Source: Iodidimonas sp. SYSU 1G8 (GTDB taxonomy: Bacteria; Pseudomonadota; Alphaproteobacteria; SMXS01). Taken from it: 64,000 bases of DNA. The stretch covers positions 62,001-126,000 of the forward strand of contig NZ_JBBYXJ010000001.1 of the NCBI RefSeq assembly GCF_039655775.1, written 5' to 3'. The translations under genes were made by a program, and so were the position numbers. The notes under the pieces are model-generated. The model did no database searches. It saw only the letters and a list, made by a program, of their open reading frames with translations, and was not told the DNA's origin. This document shows positions 36,240 to 44,852 of this stretch, in pieces (position 1 is the first letter of the stretch; the number at the start of each line of letters is the position of its first letter).

Positions 36240-36710
36240 ATGAAGCAGCTCAAGGTGAATGGACAGGCCGTCGAGGTCGACGCCGATGAAAACACGCCGC
36301 TTCTTTGGGTGCTGCGTGAGCAGCTCGGCCTGACCGGCACGAAATATGGGTGCGGGGTCGCGCAATGCGGTGCCTGTACGGTGCACATCGGGGGCAGATC
36401 CGTCCGCGCCTGTGTCCACCCCCTGGCTGCGGTCGCGGACACCGATGAAATCACCACCATCGAAGGTCTGTCGCCGGACAGCAGTCACCCCGTGCAGCAG
36501 GCCTGGGCGGAGCTGGACGTTCCCCAATGTGGCTTTTGCCAGCCCGGGATGATCATGGCCGTTGCCGGCATGCTCAACCAGAACCCCGATCCCAGCGATG
36601 AAGACATCGACCTGGAGATTTCCAACATCTGCCGCTGCGGGACCCTGGCGCGCGTGCGCAAGGGCATTCATCTCGCCAAGACCAAGCTCTCTGAAGGAGA
36701 ACGGTCATGA
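36240..36710 (+). CDS. 2Fe-2S subunit of a xanthine-oxidase-family molybdenum hydroxylase (IorA-type)
   Basis: A 156-residue protein with two 2Fe-2S domains. The plant-ferredoxin-like part has GCGVAQCGACTVHI and a later cysteine in VRAC; the second has QCGFCQPGMI and NICRCGTL. It transfers electrons from the Mo cofactor subunit to a cytochrome or other acceptor. The ATG at 36240 is preceded by GGGGAGG. An in-frame ATG at 36222 is an alternative. It overlaps the Mo subunit gene by four bases. Confidence 0.92.
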   Translation: MKQLKVNGQAVEVDADENTPLLWVLREQLGLTGTKYGCGVAQCGACTVHIGGRSVRACVHPLAAVADTDEITTIEGLSPDSSHPVQQAWAELDVPQCGFCQPGMIMAVAGMLNQNPDPSDEDIDLEISNICRCGTLARVRKGIHLAKTKLSEGERS

Positions 36711-38893
36711 ACCAGATGACAAGCCTTTCCCGGCGCGGCTTCATGATCGGCGTCGGCGCGGCCGGCGCGGGACTCACGATCTCCTTCATCGGCGTCTCCC
36801 GCCCGGCGCTGGCGAAGGACGCGGGCGTGGTGCCCGAGGTGAATGCCTGGGTGCATATCGGCCGCGACGATGTCGTCACCATCCGCATTGCCCGCTCGGA
36901 AATGGGGCAGGGGACCCTGACGGGGCTGGCCCAGCTCGTCGCGGAAGAGCTTCAGTGTGACTGGTCCAAGGTGGTGACCGAGTATCCGACGCCGGGTCAG
37001 AACCTGGCGCGTGACAATGCCTGGGGTGAAATGCTGACGGGCGGCAGCCGGGGCATTCGCAACAGTCATCAATATGTGCGCGAAGGCGGCGCGGCCGCTC
37101 GGATCATGCTGATTGAGGCCGCGGCCAACAGATGGAAGGTGCCCGTCGGCGAATGCACGGCCAGGGACAGCGTGATCACCCACGCCCCGACCGGCCGGAC
37201 AGTCACCTTTGGCGCCGTGGCCGACGACGCGGCCAAGCTGGCGCCGCCGCTCGAGGTGCCGCTCAAGGACCCGGCGGATTGGACGATCGCCGGCAAGCCG
37301 CTTAAACGCCTCGACACGGCCGACAAGCTGAACGGTGCCCAGGTCTATGGCGCCGATCTCAAGCTGGACGGCATGCTGAATGCTTCGATCAAGGCGTGCC
37401 CAATTCGCGGCGGCAAGCTGAAGAGTTTCGACCAGAGCGCGGTCATGGGCATGCCCGGCGTCAGGAAGGTGCTCGCCGTCTATGATGACGCCGTCGCCGT
37501 CGTCGCCGATACCTGGTGGCAGGCGAATTCCGCGCTGGACGCGCTCCCCATCGAATGGGAAGGCGGCACCCCCTACGACAGCGCGGAGTTCGAGACGCAG
37601 CTGGAAGAAGGCCTGCGCGCCGAGCAGGCCTTCGTCGGCAACAAGCAGGGCGATGTCGAGGCTGCGTTTGCCTCGGCGGCGAAGATCGTCGAAGCGACCT
37701 ATCGGGTCCCGCATCAGAATCACGCCTGCATGGAGCCGATGAACGCGACCGCCGTATGGACGAAAGACTCCTGCAAGGCGTGGATACCGACGCAGGACGG
37801 CATGTCGGCGCTCGCCGCCGTTGCCGAGGCCGCTGAATTGCCGGTCGCGCAGTGTGAAGTCTACAAGCTGCATCTCGGCGGCGGTTTCGGCCGGCGCGGC
37901 GGCAGCGGCGGCGACCATGTCGGCCAGGCCGTCAAGATCGCCAAGGCGATGCCCGGCACGCCGGTCAAGCTGATGTGGACCCGCGAAGAGGACATGCGCC
38001 ACGGCTTCTATCATCCGACATCGCGCGCGCTGGTCCGGGGCGCGCTCGATGCGGAAGGCAATCTGACCGGCATGCACATCCGGATTTCCGGCCAGTCGAT
38101 CCTCGCCGCGCTTCGGCCCGAGGCGCTCAAGGATGGGCTCGACATGGTGACGATGCAGGGACTGGCGCCCCCCGATCTGGCGCCGGGCATGGAAACGCAG
38201 GCGCTGAAATATACGTTTCCGAACCTGCTCGTCGACCACGCCATGCGCAACCCGCCCGTTCGCCCCGGCTTCTGGCGCGGGGTCTGCGCCAACCAGAACG
38301 CGATCTATCTCGACTGCGCGCTCGATGAGTTCGCCCATGCCGCCGGCCGGGACCCGCTCGAGTTCCGTCTGGCTTACATGACCGAGTCGCCTGAACTCCA
38401 GGCGGTCCTCAAGGCGGCGGCGGAGAAAAGCGGCTGGGGCAAGAATGACGGCGTTCACCGCGGGCTCAGCGCCTTCTACTCGTTCGGCGCCTATACTGCG
38501 GCCTGTGCCGAGGTCACGGTCGACGAAGCCGGCGCGCTCAAGATCAACCGGATCGTCGCGGCGACGGACCCGGGCATGGCGGTGAACCCGCAACAGATCG
38601 AGGCCCAGGTCGAGGGCTCGTTCGTCTATGGGCTTTCCGCGATGCTGTTCCAGGAGGTCACGTTCAAGGGCGGCGAGGTCCAGGAACTCAACTTCGACAC
38701 CTACAATTCCATGCGGCTAGAGCACATGCCCCTGGTCGAGACCATCGTGATGCCGTCCGGCGGCTTCTGGGGCGGCGTCGGGGAGCCGACCATCGCCGTG
38801 GCCGCGCCGGCGGTCCTCAATGCCATCTTCGCGGCCACCGGCAAGCGCGTGCGCCACTTGCCGATCAAGGATCAGAACCTGAGAGAGCTGTGA
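36707..38893 (+). CDS. Molybdopterin-binding subunit of a xanthine-oxidase-family hydroxylase (IorB-type), exported
   Basis: A 728-residue Mo-hydroxylase large subunit with a twin-arginine signal (SRRGFMIGVGAAGAGL near residues 7-22), so the enzyme works in the periplasm. Family marks are ARSEMGQGTLTGLAQLVAEEL, HLGGGFGRRG, the PGFWRGV loop and EPTIAVAAPAVLNAI at the end, where the catalytic glutamate normally sits (GGVGEPT). The closest general type is isoquinoline 1-oxidoreductase or membrane-linked aldehyde dehydrogenase. The substrate is not predictable. A cytochrome c gene overlaps its stop, and a sulfur-oxidation cluster follows. Confidence 0.92.
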   Translation: MNQMTSLSRRGFMIGVGAAGAGLTISFIGVSRPALAKDAGVVPEVNAWVHIGRDDVVTIRIARSEMGQGTLTGLAQLVAEELQCDWSKVVTEYPTPGQNLARDNAWGEMLTGGSRGIRNSHQYVREGGAAARIMLIEAAANRWKVPVGECTARDSVITHAPTGRTVTFGAVADDAAKLAPPLEVPLKDPADWTIAGKPLKRLDTADKLNGAQVYGADLKLDGMLNASIKACPIRGGKLKSFDQSAVMGMPGVRKVLAVYDDAVAVVADTWWQANSALDALPIEWEGGTPYDSAEFETQLEEGLRAEQAFVGNKQGDVEAAFASAAKIVEATYRVPHQNHACMEPMNATAVWTKDSCKAWIPTQDGMSALAAVAEAAELPVAQCEVYKLHLGGGFGRRGGSGGDHVGQAVKIAKAMPGTPVKLMWTREEDMRHGFYHPTSRALVRGALDAEGNLTGMHIRISGQSILAALRPEALKDGLDMVTMQGLAPPDLAPGMETQALKYTFPNLLVDHAMRNPPVRPGFWRGVCANQNAIYLDCALDEFAHAAGRDPLEFRLAYMTESPELQAVLKAAAEKSGWGKNDGVHRGLSAFYSFGAYTAACAEVTVDEAGALKINRIVAATDPGMAVNPQQIEAQVEGSFVYGLSAMLFQEVTFKGGEVQELNFDTYNSMRLEHMPLVETIVMPSGGFWGGVGEPTIAVAAPAVLNAIFAATGKRVRHLPIKDQNLREL

Positions 38894-39225
38894 TCGCGGC
38901 CTCCCGCATCGCCGGTTTGGTGATAACGGTCGCCGTCCTCGCGGCCTTCGGCTGGATCGGACGGTACGCCGAAGCCGCCGCGCCGGAAGCGCCGGCCTTG
39001 GGCAGGGCGGCGACGCTGGCCGCTTCATGCGGCGGCTGTCACGCCAGGGACGGCGGTGCGATCGTCGGTCTGGATACCCGGGATGCCGGTCATATCCAGA
39101 CCTCTCTCATGGCGTACAAGGCAGACGCGCAGGGCACGTCGGTCATGCACCGCATCGCCCGCGGCTACTCCGAGGCGGACATCCGGATGATCGCCGCCTA
39201 TCTGGCGGCACGGGACGGTCGCTAG
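38890..39225 (+). CDS. Small monohaem c-type cytochrome (FccA-like or Mo-enzyme subunit)
   Basis: A 111-residue protein with an N-terminal signal or anchor helix (about residues 8-24) and one haem site CGGCH (residues 47-51). A methionine axial ligand is probably in SLMAYK or SVMHRI. It begins as GTG inside the Mo-subunit stop (GTGA) and ends one base before the flavoprotein gene. It could be the electron acceptor of either enzyme: the haem subunit of sulfide dehydrogenase (FccA/SoxE role) or the cytochrome subunit of the Mo-hydroxylase. Confidence 0.88.
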   Translation: MIAASRIAGLVITVAVLAAFGWIGRYAEAAAPEAPALGRAATLAASCGGCHARDGGAIVGLDTRDAGHIQTSLMAYKADAQGTSVMHRIARGYSEADIRMIAAYLAARDGR

Positions 39226-39226
39226 C

Positions 39227-40489
39227 ATGGCCTTGCGCCCGGATCGCCGCGCGGTGCTGGCCGGGCTGGCGAGCCTCGCCGCCATGCCGAGCCTTGCCGC
39301 CGGAAAGCCGGCGCGGGTGGTGGTGGTCGGCGGCGGCTATGGCGGCGCGACGGCGGCCCGGTTCATCCATCGCCTGGCGCCGGAGATCAAGGTCACGCTG
39401 GTCGAACCGGCCACGACATTCACCGCCTGTCCGCTGAGCAATCTGGTGATCGCCGGCGCGCGCGACCTTGCCGCCCAGCAGTTCGGCTACCAGACGCTGA
39501 TCCGCGAGGGCATCGAAATCGTCCACGACCGGGCCGTGGATGTGGACGCCTCGGCCCGGACGGTCGCGTTGGCGGGCGGCGCGACCTTGCCCTACGACCG
39601 GCTCGTTCTGTCGCCGGGGATCGATGTCGACTGGGGCGTGCTCGAAGGCTACGACCGGGGCGCCGCCGAAATCATGCCTCATGCCTGGAAAGCTGGCGAG
39701 CAGACCCTTCTGCTGCGCCGGCAACTCGCCGCCATGAAGGATGGCGGGCTTGTCGTCATCTCGGTGCCCCGGGCGCCGTTCCGCTGCCCGCCCGGCCCCT
39801 ACGAGCGCGCCAGCCTGATCGCCCACTATCTCAGCCTGCGGAAACCTCGCTCCAAGGTGCTGATCCTCGACGCCAACGAACGCTTCTCGAAGCAGGCGCT
39901 GTTCCAGGCCGAATGGGCAGCGCGCTATGGCGACCTGATGGAATGGCGCGGGCCCTCCGACGGCGGACGGGTGGTGCGCGTCGATCCCGGGGCCATGACC
40001 CTGGAAACGGATTTCGAAGAAATTCGCGCCGATGTCGCCAACGTCATCCCGCCGCAAAAGGCTGGCGAGATCGCGGCGCGGGCAGGGGTGGCGGATGCGA
40101 CCGGATGGTGTCCCATCGACGCCGTCACGTTCCAGTCCGTGCTTCAGCCCCACATCCATGTGATCGGCGACGCCACCATCGCGGCGCCCATGCCCAAGTC
40201 GGCGTTCGCCGCCAATCTGCAGGCCAAGGTCTGCGCCATTCAGCTTGTGCGGCTGCTGCGCGGCATGGACCCGGAACCGTCGGTCCTCGTCAACACCTGC
40301 TACTCCTACGTCTCGCCGGACGCCGCCATTTCGATCTCCGGGGTCTATGGCAACGAGGGCGGCGTGCTGAAGGATGTTCCCGGCGCCGGCGGCGTCAGCC
40401 CCGCGGCGCCCGATCCCCTCGGCCGCGAGCGGGAAGCCGCGCAGGCCTCTGACTGGTTCCGCGCCATCAACAGGGAAACCTTCGGCTGA
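39227..40489 (+). CDS. soxF: Flavocytochrome c sulfide dehydrogenase flavoprotein subunit (FccB/SoxF)
   Basis: A 420-residue FAD protein. A twin-arginine-like signal (DRRAVLAGLASLAA) precedes the FAD-binding VVVVGGGYGGATAARF (about residues 27-42). The two redox cysteines typical of the family are in TACPLSNLVI and NTCYSYVS. The dimerisation and FAD-tail domain is recognisable by HIHVIGDATIA. It oxidises sulfide or restores SoxYZ reactivity, passing electrons to a cytochrome c. Stop overlaps the soxX ATG by one base. Confidence 0.93.
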   Translation: MALRPDRRAVLAGLASLAAMPSLAAGKPARVVVVGGGYGGATAARFIHRLAPEIKVTLVEPATTFTACPLSNLVIAGARDLAAQQFGYQTLIREGIEIVHDRAVDVDASARTVALAGGATLPYDRLVLSPGIDVDWGVLEGYDRGAAEIMPHAWKAGEQTLLLRRQLAAMKDGGLVVISVPRAPFRCPPGPYERASLIAHYLSLRKPRSKVLILDANERFSKQALFQAEWAARYGDLMEWRGPSDGGRVVRVDPGAMTLETDFEEIRADVANVIPPQKAGEIAARAGVADATGWCPIDAVTFQSVLQPHIHVIGDATIAAPMPKSAFAANLQAKVCAIQLVRLLRGMDPEPSVLVNTCYSYVSPDAAISISGVYGNEGGVLKDVPGAGGVSPAAPDPLGREREAAQASDWFRAINRETFG

Positions 40490-40938
40490 TGCGCGCTTTG
40501 GGAGCCGTCCTGCTGCTGGGACTGTCTGTCGCCGCGACAGGCTGCGGCGAACGCGAGTTGCTCGACCCGGATCAAGTGGTCGGCGACGCCATTCCCAACT
40601 CTCTGACGGGACTCCCCGGCGATCCCGAGACAGGCCGCGCGATCTTCGTGGCGCGCGAGAGCGGGCACTGCGTCCTTTGCCATGTGGTGGCCGATCTGGA
40701 CGCGCCCTTTCAGGGCAATGTAGGCCCGGCGCTGTCGGACGTGGGAGCGCGTCTCACGCCGGGCCAGATCCGGCTTCGGATCGTCGACGCATCGCGGCTC
40801 AATCCGGACACGGTCATGCCACCCTATTACCGGGTCCACGGCCTTCACCAGGTCTCCCATGGCCTCGAGGGGAAACCCGTCCTATCCTCCCAACAGATCG
40901 AGGACCTTGTGGCATTCCTGGCGACCATGGATGGCTGA
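40489..40938 (+). CDS. soxX: SoxX, monohaem c-type cytochrome of thiosulfate oxidation
   Basis: A 149-residue SoxX. One haem site CVLCH (residues 61-65) and the conserved GNVGPALSDVGARL and NPDTVMPPYYR blocks with the methionine ligand. SoxAX couples thiosulfate to the SoxY cysteine. The signal region LSVAATGC ends at Cys19, so this SoxX looks like a lipoprotein rather than a soluble periplasmic protein. It follows soxF with a one-base overlap. Confidence 0.93.
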   Translation: MRALGAVLLLGLSVAATGCGERELLDPDQVVGDAIPNSLTGLPGDPETGRAIFVARESGHCVLCHVVADLDAPFQGNVGPALSDVGARLTPGQIRLRIVDASRLNPDTVMPPYYRVHGLHQVSHGLEGKPVLSSQQIEDLVAFLATMDG

Positions 40939-40948
40939 AGACGGTGAC

Positions 40949-41416
40949 ATGGCTCTGAACGGCGTTGTCGGCACCACCCGACGCGGCGTCGTGCTGGGCG
41001 GCGCCGTATGCCTGATCGCGGCCCTGATGCCGCTCGGTTCCCTGGCGGCGGAGGCCGACATGCGGGCGGCGATCACGGGCCTGTTCGGCGACAGGCCGCT
41101 GCGGGAGGGCGGGATTTCCCTGATCATCCCGCCGCTGGCCGAGAACGGCAATTCGGTGCCGCTCGCCATCAGTGTCGACAGCCCGATGACCGAGACCGAC
41201 CATGTGCGGCGGATCGCCGTGTTCTCGCCCCTCAACCCATTGCCGGACATCATCCAGTTCGAGCTGGGCCCGCGCGCGGGAAAGGCGAGCGTCTCGACGC
41301 GCATCCGGCTCGCGAGAACGCAGGACATCCTGGTCGTGGCGGAACTGAGCGACGGCAGTTTGCGATCGGCGTCGGCCAGCATCATGGTCACCGTCGGCGC
41401 CTGCATCGTCGGGTAG
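40949..41416 (+). CDS. soxY: SoxY, sulfur carrier subunit with unusual C-terminal tail
   Basis: A 155-residue SoxY with a twin-arginine-type signal (TTRRGVVLGGAVCLIAAL). The immunoglobulin-like domain carries LIIPPLAENGNSVPLAISVDSPM and FELGPRAGKASVSTRIRLA. The swinging arm should end GGCGG; here it reads TVGACIVG, so the carrier cysteine is present, fourth from the end, but its glycine frame is altered. The start could be 40949 or 40931; neither has a strong ribosome site, and coupling to soxX is likely. Confidence 0.92.
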   Translation: MALNGVVGTTRRGVVLGGAVCLIAALMPLGSLAAEADMRAAITGLFGDRPLREGGISLIIPPLAENGNSVPLAISVDSPMTETDHVRRIAVFSPLNPLPDIIQFELGPRAGKASVSTRIRLARTQDILVVAELSDGSLRSASASIMVTVGACIVG

Positions 41417-41430
41417 GCGGAGCAAAGGCC

Positions 41431-41754
41431 ATGAACACGATCCGCATCGCGGTACCGAAGACAGCCAAACGCGGCGAAATCATCGAGCTCAAGGCGCTGA
41501 TCAGGCACCCAATGGAGAGCGGCTTCCGGCGCGGCGCGAGCGGCGAGGTGATCGCCCGCAACATCATCGTCGCCTTCGACTGTTTCTATAATGGTGAACG
41601 GGTCTTTGGCGCCAGGTTCTTTCCCGCGGTGTCGGCCAACCCGTTTCTCACCTTCCATACCGTGGCGACCGAGAGCGGCAGGCTGGAGTTCCGCTGGACC
41701 GACCAGCATGGCGCGGTGTTCTCGGACGGCGCGGAGCTGACGGTCGAGCCATGA
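41431..41754 (+). CDS. soxZ: SoxZ, partner of SoxY
   Basis: A 107-residue SoxZ, which forms the SoxYZ sulfur-carrier heterodimer. Marks are IELKALIRHPMESGFRR, ARNIIVAFDCFYNGE and FHTVATESGRLEFRWTD. It has no signal peptide, as usual, because it is exported with SoxY. GGAG lies 8 bases before the ATG. It overlaps soxA by four bases. Confidence 0.95.
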   Translation: MNTIRIAVPKTAKRGEIIELKALIRHPMESGFRRGASGEVIARNIIVAFDCFYNGERVFGARFFPAVSANPFLTFHTVATESGRLEFRWTDQHGAVFSDGAELTVEP

Positions 41755-42539
41755 GGCGCCGCTGTCTGGCGCTCGCTTTTCTTTTCCTCACGGCCTGCGG
41801 CGACGCCGAGCCCGGCCCCGACCGCGCCGATCTCGACCGCGATACCCTAGTGTCCGGCTACGCGTTCCTGACGCGCGAGACGCAGCGGGAGCAGGACGAT
41901 GAATTCCTCAACCCCGGTTTCCTGTGGGTCGATCGCGGCGCCGGCCTGTTCAACAGCGCCGATGCGGTGCGCGCCAGCTGCGCCAGTTGTCACGGCGCCG
42001 GCGACAGACCGCTCGCCGGCGTCGCGGCGCGCTACCCCCGGATCGATGAGGAAACCGGCAAGCTGACCAACCTGGAGGGCCGGATCAATTTCTGCCGCAT
42101 CCGCCATCAGGCCGCTGAGCCGCTTGCCCCCGAGAGCGAGGACCTGCTGGCGCTGTCCGCCTACGTGGCGAGCCTGTCGCGCGGCGTGCCGATCGGCATC
42201 GAGCCCGACGAGCGCCTTGCTCCCTATTATGCCAAGGGCCGCGACTACTTCTTCACCCGCCGCGGCCAGCTGAACCTGGCCTGCCATCACTGCCACGACC
42301 GCAACTGGGGCCGCGCCTTGCGCGGCGACACCATAAGCCAGGGACATGGCAACGGCTTTCCCGCCTACAGGCTCGAATGGCAGAGCCTGGGTTCGCTGCA
42401 TCGCCGCTTCCGGGACTGCGACACGGGCGTGCGCGCGGCGCCCAGGCCGCTCCAGTCGGAAGATTATCTGGCGCTGGAACTCTACCTGGCCCAGCGCGCG
42501 TCAGGTCTGGCCGTTGAGACCCCCGCGATACGGCCTTAG
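41751..42539 (+). CDS. soxA: SoxA, dihaem c-type cytochrome of thiosulfate oxidation
   Basis: A 262-residue dihaem SoxA with haem sites CASCH (residues 77-81) and CHHCH (178-182). The active-site persulfide cysteine is in RFRDCDTGVRA (Cys223). It forms the S-S bond between thiosulfate and SoxY together with SoxX. The signal ends LFLTAC with Cys16, a good lipobox, so this SoxA also looks membrane-anchored. It is the last gene of the operon; no soxB or soxCD follows. Confidence 0.94.
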   Translation: MRRRCLALAFLFLTACGDAEPGPDRADLDRDTLVSGYAFLTRETQREQDDEFLNPGFLWVDRGAGLFNSADAVRASCASCHGAGDRPLAGVAARYPRIDEETGKLTNLEGRINFCRIRHQAAEPLAPESEDLLALSAYVASLSRGVPIGIEPDERLAPYYAKGRDYFFTRRGQLNLACHHCHDRNWGRALRGDTISQGHGNGFPAYRLEWQSLGSLHRRFRDCDTGVRAAPRPLQSEDYLALELYLAQRASGLAVETPAIRP

Positions 42540-42604
42540 CGAGCTGATCCACGACGGTCCAGGCTTTCGGCCACACCAGCCGGGACTCATGTCGGACCCG
42601 TGCG

Positions 42605-43588
42605 TCAGATCAGACCCGCGGTGTAGACCGTATAGGCGACATAGGTAGCGACGAGGACGGCGCCTTCTCTCCGGCTCAGCCGTCCTCCCGACCACGCGAA
42701 CAGCATGATCAGCAACGAGGCGCCCAGCAACATCCAGAGGTCGAACGCCATGATGCTGGCCGGGATGTCGGTGGGTGCGACGGCGCCGGTGATGCCGCCG
42801 ATGAACAGGATGTTGTAGATGTTGGAGCCGAGCACGTTGCCCAGCGCGATGTCCCCCGCCTTGCGGAAGGCGGCCATCGCCGACGTGACGAGTTCGGGAA
42901 GCGACGTCCCCACCGCCACGATCGTCAGCCCGATGACGGCGTCGCTCACGCCCAGCTGCTGCGCCATGGCGATGGCGCCGTCCACCAGAAGCGTGCCGCC
43001 GCCGACGATCAGGACCAGGCCCACGAGAAATAGCCCGATGGCGATCGCAAGACTGCCGCCGGGTTTGTCGTGCGGGACGAGGGCCGGATCGAAGTCCTCC
43101 ATGGCTTGCGCGCGGTCATAGGCCGCGCTGTGGTCCGCGCCGGCCCGTTCCTGGCGATAGGCGTAATAAATGTATCCGGCCATCGCGATCAGAAACGCGA
43201 TTCCGGCGCCGCGGGACAGGCCGATGGTCGCCCCGGCCGCGAGCAGCGCCACCACGGCGAGTGTGCCCACGCCGCCGTCGCGCCACAGCGCGCGGGTCTG
43301 AACGGCGATGGGGGCAATCAACGCGCTTGCTCCCAGAATCAGCAGGCCATTGGCGATGTTCGATCCGACAATATTGCCGATGGCGATGCCCGGTGAGCCT
43401 GCGAGGCTTGCCTGAACGCTGGCCGCGAGCTCGGGCATCGACGTGCCCATGCCGACCACCGTCAGGCCGATCAACATGGGCGAAAGCCGCAGTCTCTCGG
43501 CGATCCGGACGGCGCCGCGCACCAGGAGGTCACCTCCGGCGATCAGCAGGACGAGGCCGAGCAGCAGGAACAGCGATTCAGACATCAT
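42605..43588 (-). CDS. Calcium/sodium antiporter (YrbG-like)
   Basis: A 327-residue CaCA exchanger with about ten membrane helices in two inverted repeats. Each repeat carries the ion-binding alpha motif: VGMGTSMPELAASV then GNIVGSNIAN in the first, and VAVGTSLPELVTSA then GNVLGSNIYN in the second. A short acidic cytoplasmic loop separates them (AMEDFDPALV). Likely Na+/Ca2+ or K+-dependent exchange in the inner membrane. Converges with the sox operon; no shared role is implied. Confidence 0.93.
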   Translation of the reverse strand: MMSESLFLLLGLVLLIAGGDLLVRGAVRIAERLRLSPMLIGLTVVGMGTSMPELAASVQASLAGSPGIAIGNIVGSNIANGLLILGASALIAPIAVQTRALWRDGGVGTLAVVALLAAGATIGLSRGAGIAFLIAMAGYIYYAYRQERAGADHSAAYDRAQAMEDFDPALVPHDKPGGSLAIAIGLFLVGLVLIVGGGTLLVDGAIAMAQQLGVSDAVIGLTIVAVGTSLPELVTSAMAAFRKAGDIALGNVLGSNIYNILFIGGITGAVAPTDIPASIMAFDLWMLLGASLLIMLFAWSGGRLSRREGAVLVATYVAYTVYTAGLI

Positions 43589-43943
43589 GATGGGGTAGAA
43601 GCCTTCGGGAAGAATTCATCTGTGGCCGCGTGCGTTGGCATGCTGGCGCAGGCTAAGGTGCGGACGCGGCCAGATCAATCGCCAAGGGCGCCCATCCCCT
43701 TCGCCCTCTCGTCCCACCGCAGTCGATGCCGGCCCGGTTCCAGGATTGAAAGAGGCTCGGCTGGACGCCGGGCGTCGAGTCAGGTCGACATGAAGAGCGG
43801 CCGGAACCATCATGCGAAGCGGTGAGGGTGGCCGGGAATGTTGGATCCTGTGGCTTCGGATCTATCTGGTCGCTGGTCAGGACCTCTGGTTCACCTGCAG
43901 GCGTTGGCAGAATTCATCGCGCGACGACGGAGGGCGGCCATAC
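43589..43943. other. Intergenic gap between the antiporter and YihY genes
   Basis: About 355 bases with two divergent genes at its ends. I see no convincing gene, hairpin terminator or repeat here; it presumably holds both promoters. The open frames inside are short, unsupported by ribosome sites and of random composition. Confidence 0.5.
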
Positions 43944-44852
43944 ATGCAACGGACACAACGCTCGAGACGCACCGACGCCCCATTCGACATCCCCTTGACC
44001 GGCTGGAAATCCATCCTGCGTCGGCTCTACCAGGAGCTGTGGGACGACCGTGTTCTCCTGGCGGCGGCCGGCGTGACCTATTACGGTATCATGGCCCTGG
44101 TCCCCTCGCTGTCGGCGGTGGTCTCGATCTACGGTCTCTTCTTCGATGCGACCAGCGCGGCCGGGCACCTGCGGCATCTCGACTATGTCGTGCCAGGCGG
44201 CGCCATAGAAATCGCCCGCGAACAGGTTCTCCGGCTGGCCAGCGAGAAGAACGGTACACTGGGGACCGCGTTCGTGGTGTCGCTGGCGCTCGCTCTCTGG
44301 AGCGCCAATGCGGGGATGAAAGCGGTCTTCGAAGCCATGAACATCGCCTATGACCGCCCGGAAAAGCGGGGCTTTTTCAAACTGACCGCGATCACTCTGG
44401 CCTTCACCTTGGTCGGCATCGTGATCCTGCTCATGCTGGTCGGGGCGATCGTCGCCGTTCCGATCACAGTCCGCAATCTGGGCTTCGATGGTCCCTTCAT
44501 GTGGGCGGTCGCGGCGGCGATCTACGCGGTGGCGCTGCTGTTGATCGCGATCGCCGTGACGGCGCTGTATCGATGGGGACCAAGCCGCCCGCGCGCCGGG
44601 ATCCGGTGGATCGCTCCCGGCACCATCACCACCGTCGTGCTGGTGTCGATCCTGTCTGTCGGCTTCTCCTGGTACACCGCCAATTTCGGTTCGTATGACA
44701 AGATCTACGGCTCGCTCGGCGCCCTGATCGGCTTCATGAGCTGGATGTGGATGTCGATCGCGGTGCTGATCGTCGGCGGCGAACTCAACTCCGAGATCGA
44801 GCGGCACGCCAATGGCGCGGACGGCCGGGAGAACGACGAGCCGGCTGCCTGA
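43944..44852 (+). CDS. YihY/virulence factor BrkB family membrane protein
   Basis: A 302-residue YihY-family protein with six membrane helices. Typical stretches are AAAGVTYYGIMALVPSLSA, LALALWSANAGMKAVFEAMN, YRWGPSRPRAG and the closing GALIGFMSWMWMS. Once called RNase BN, the family is now regarded as uncharacterised transporters or membrane organisers. The ATG at 43944 was chosen because GGAGGG lies a few bases upstream and the family starts near here; the open frame extends further upstream without similarity. Confidence 0.9.
   Translation: MQRTQRSRRTDAPFDIPLTGWKSILRRLYQELWDDRVLLAAAGVTYYGIMALVPSLSAVVSIYGLFFDATSAAGHLRHLDYVVPGGAIEIAREQVLRLASEKNGTLGTAFVVSLALALWSANAGMKAVFEAMNIAYDRPEKRGFFKLTAITLAFTLVGIVILLMLVGAIVAVPITVRNLGFDGPFMWAVAAAIYAVALLLIAIAVTALYRWGPSRPRAGIRWIAPGTITTVVLVSILSVGFSWYTANFGSYDKIYGSLGALIGFMSWMWMSIAVLIVGGELNSEIERHANGADGRENDEPAA

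Noticed and set aside
42540-42604. A missing soxB start or short gene after soxA
   Set aside because: The 65 bases hold no open frame and the next gene is an unrelated antiporter on the other strand.
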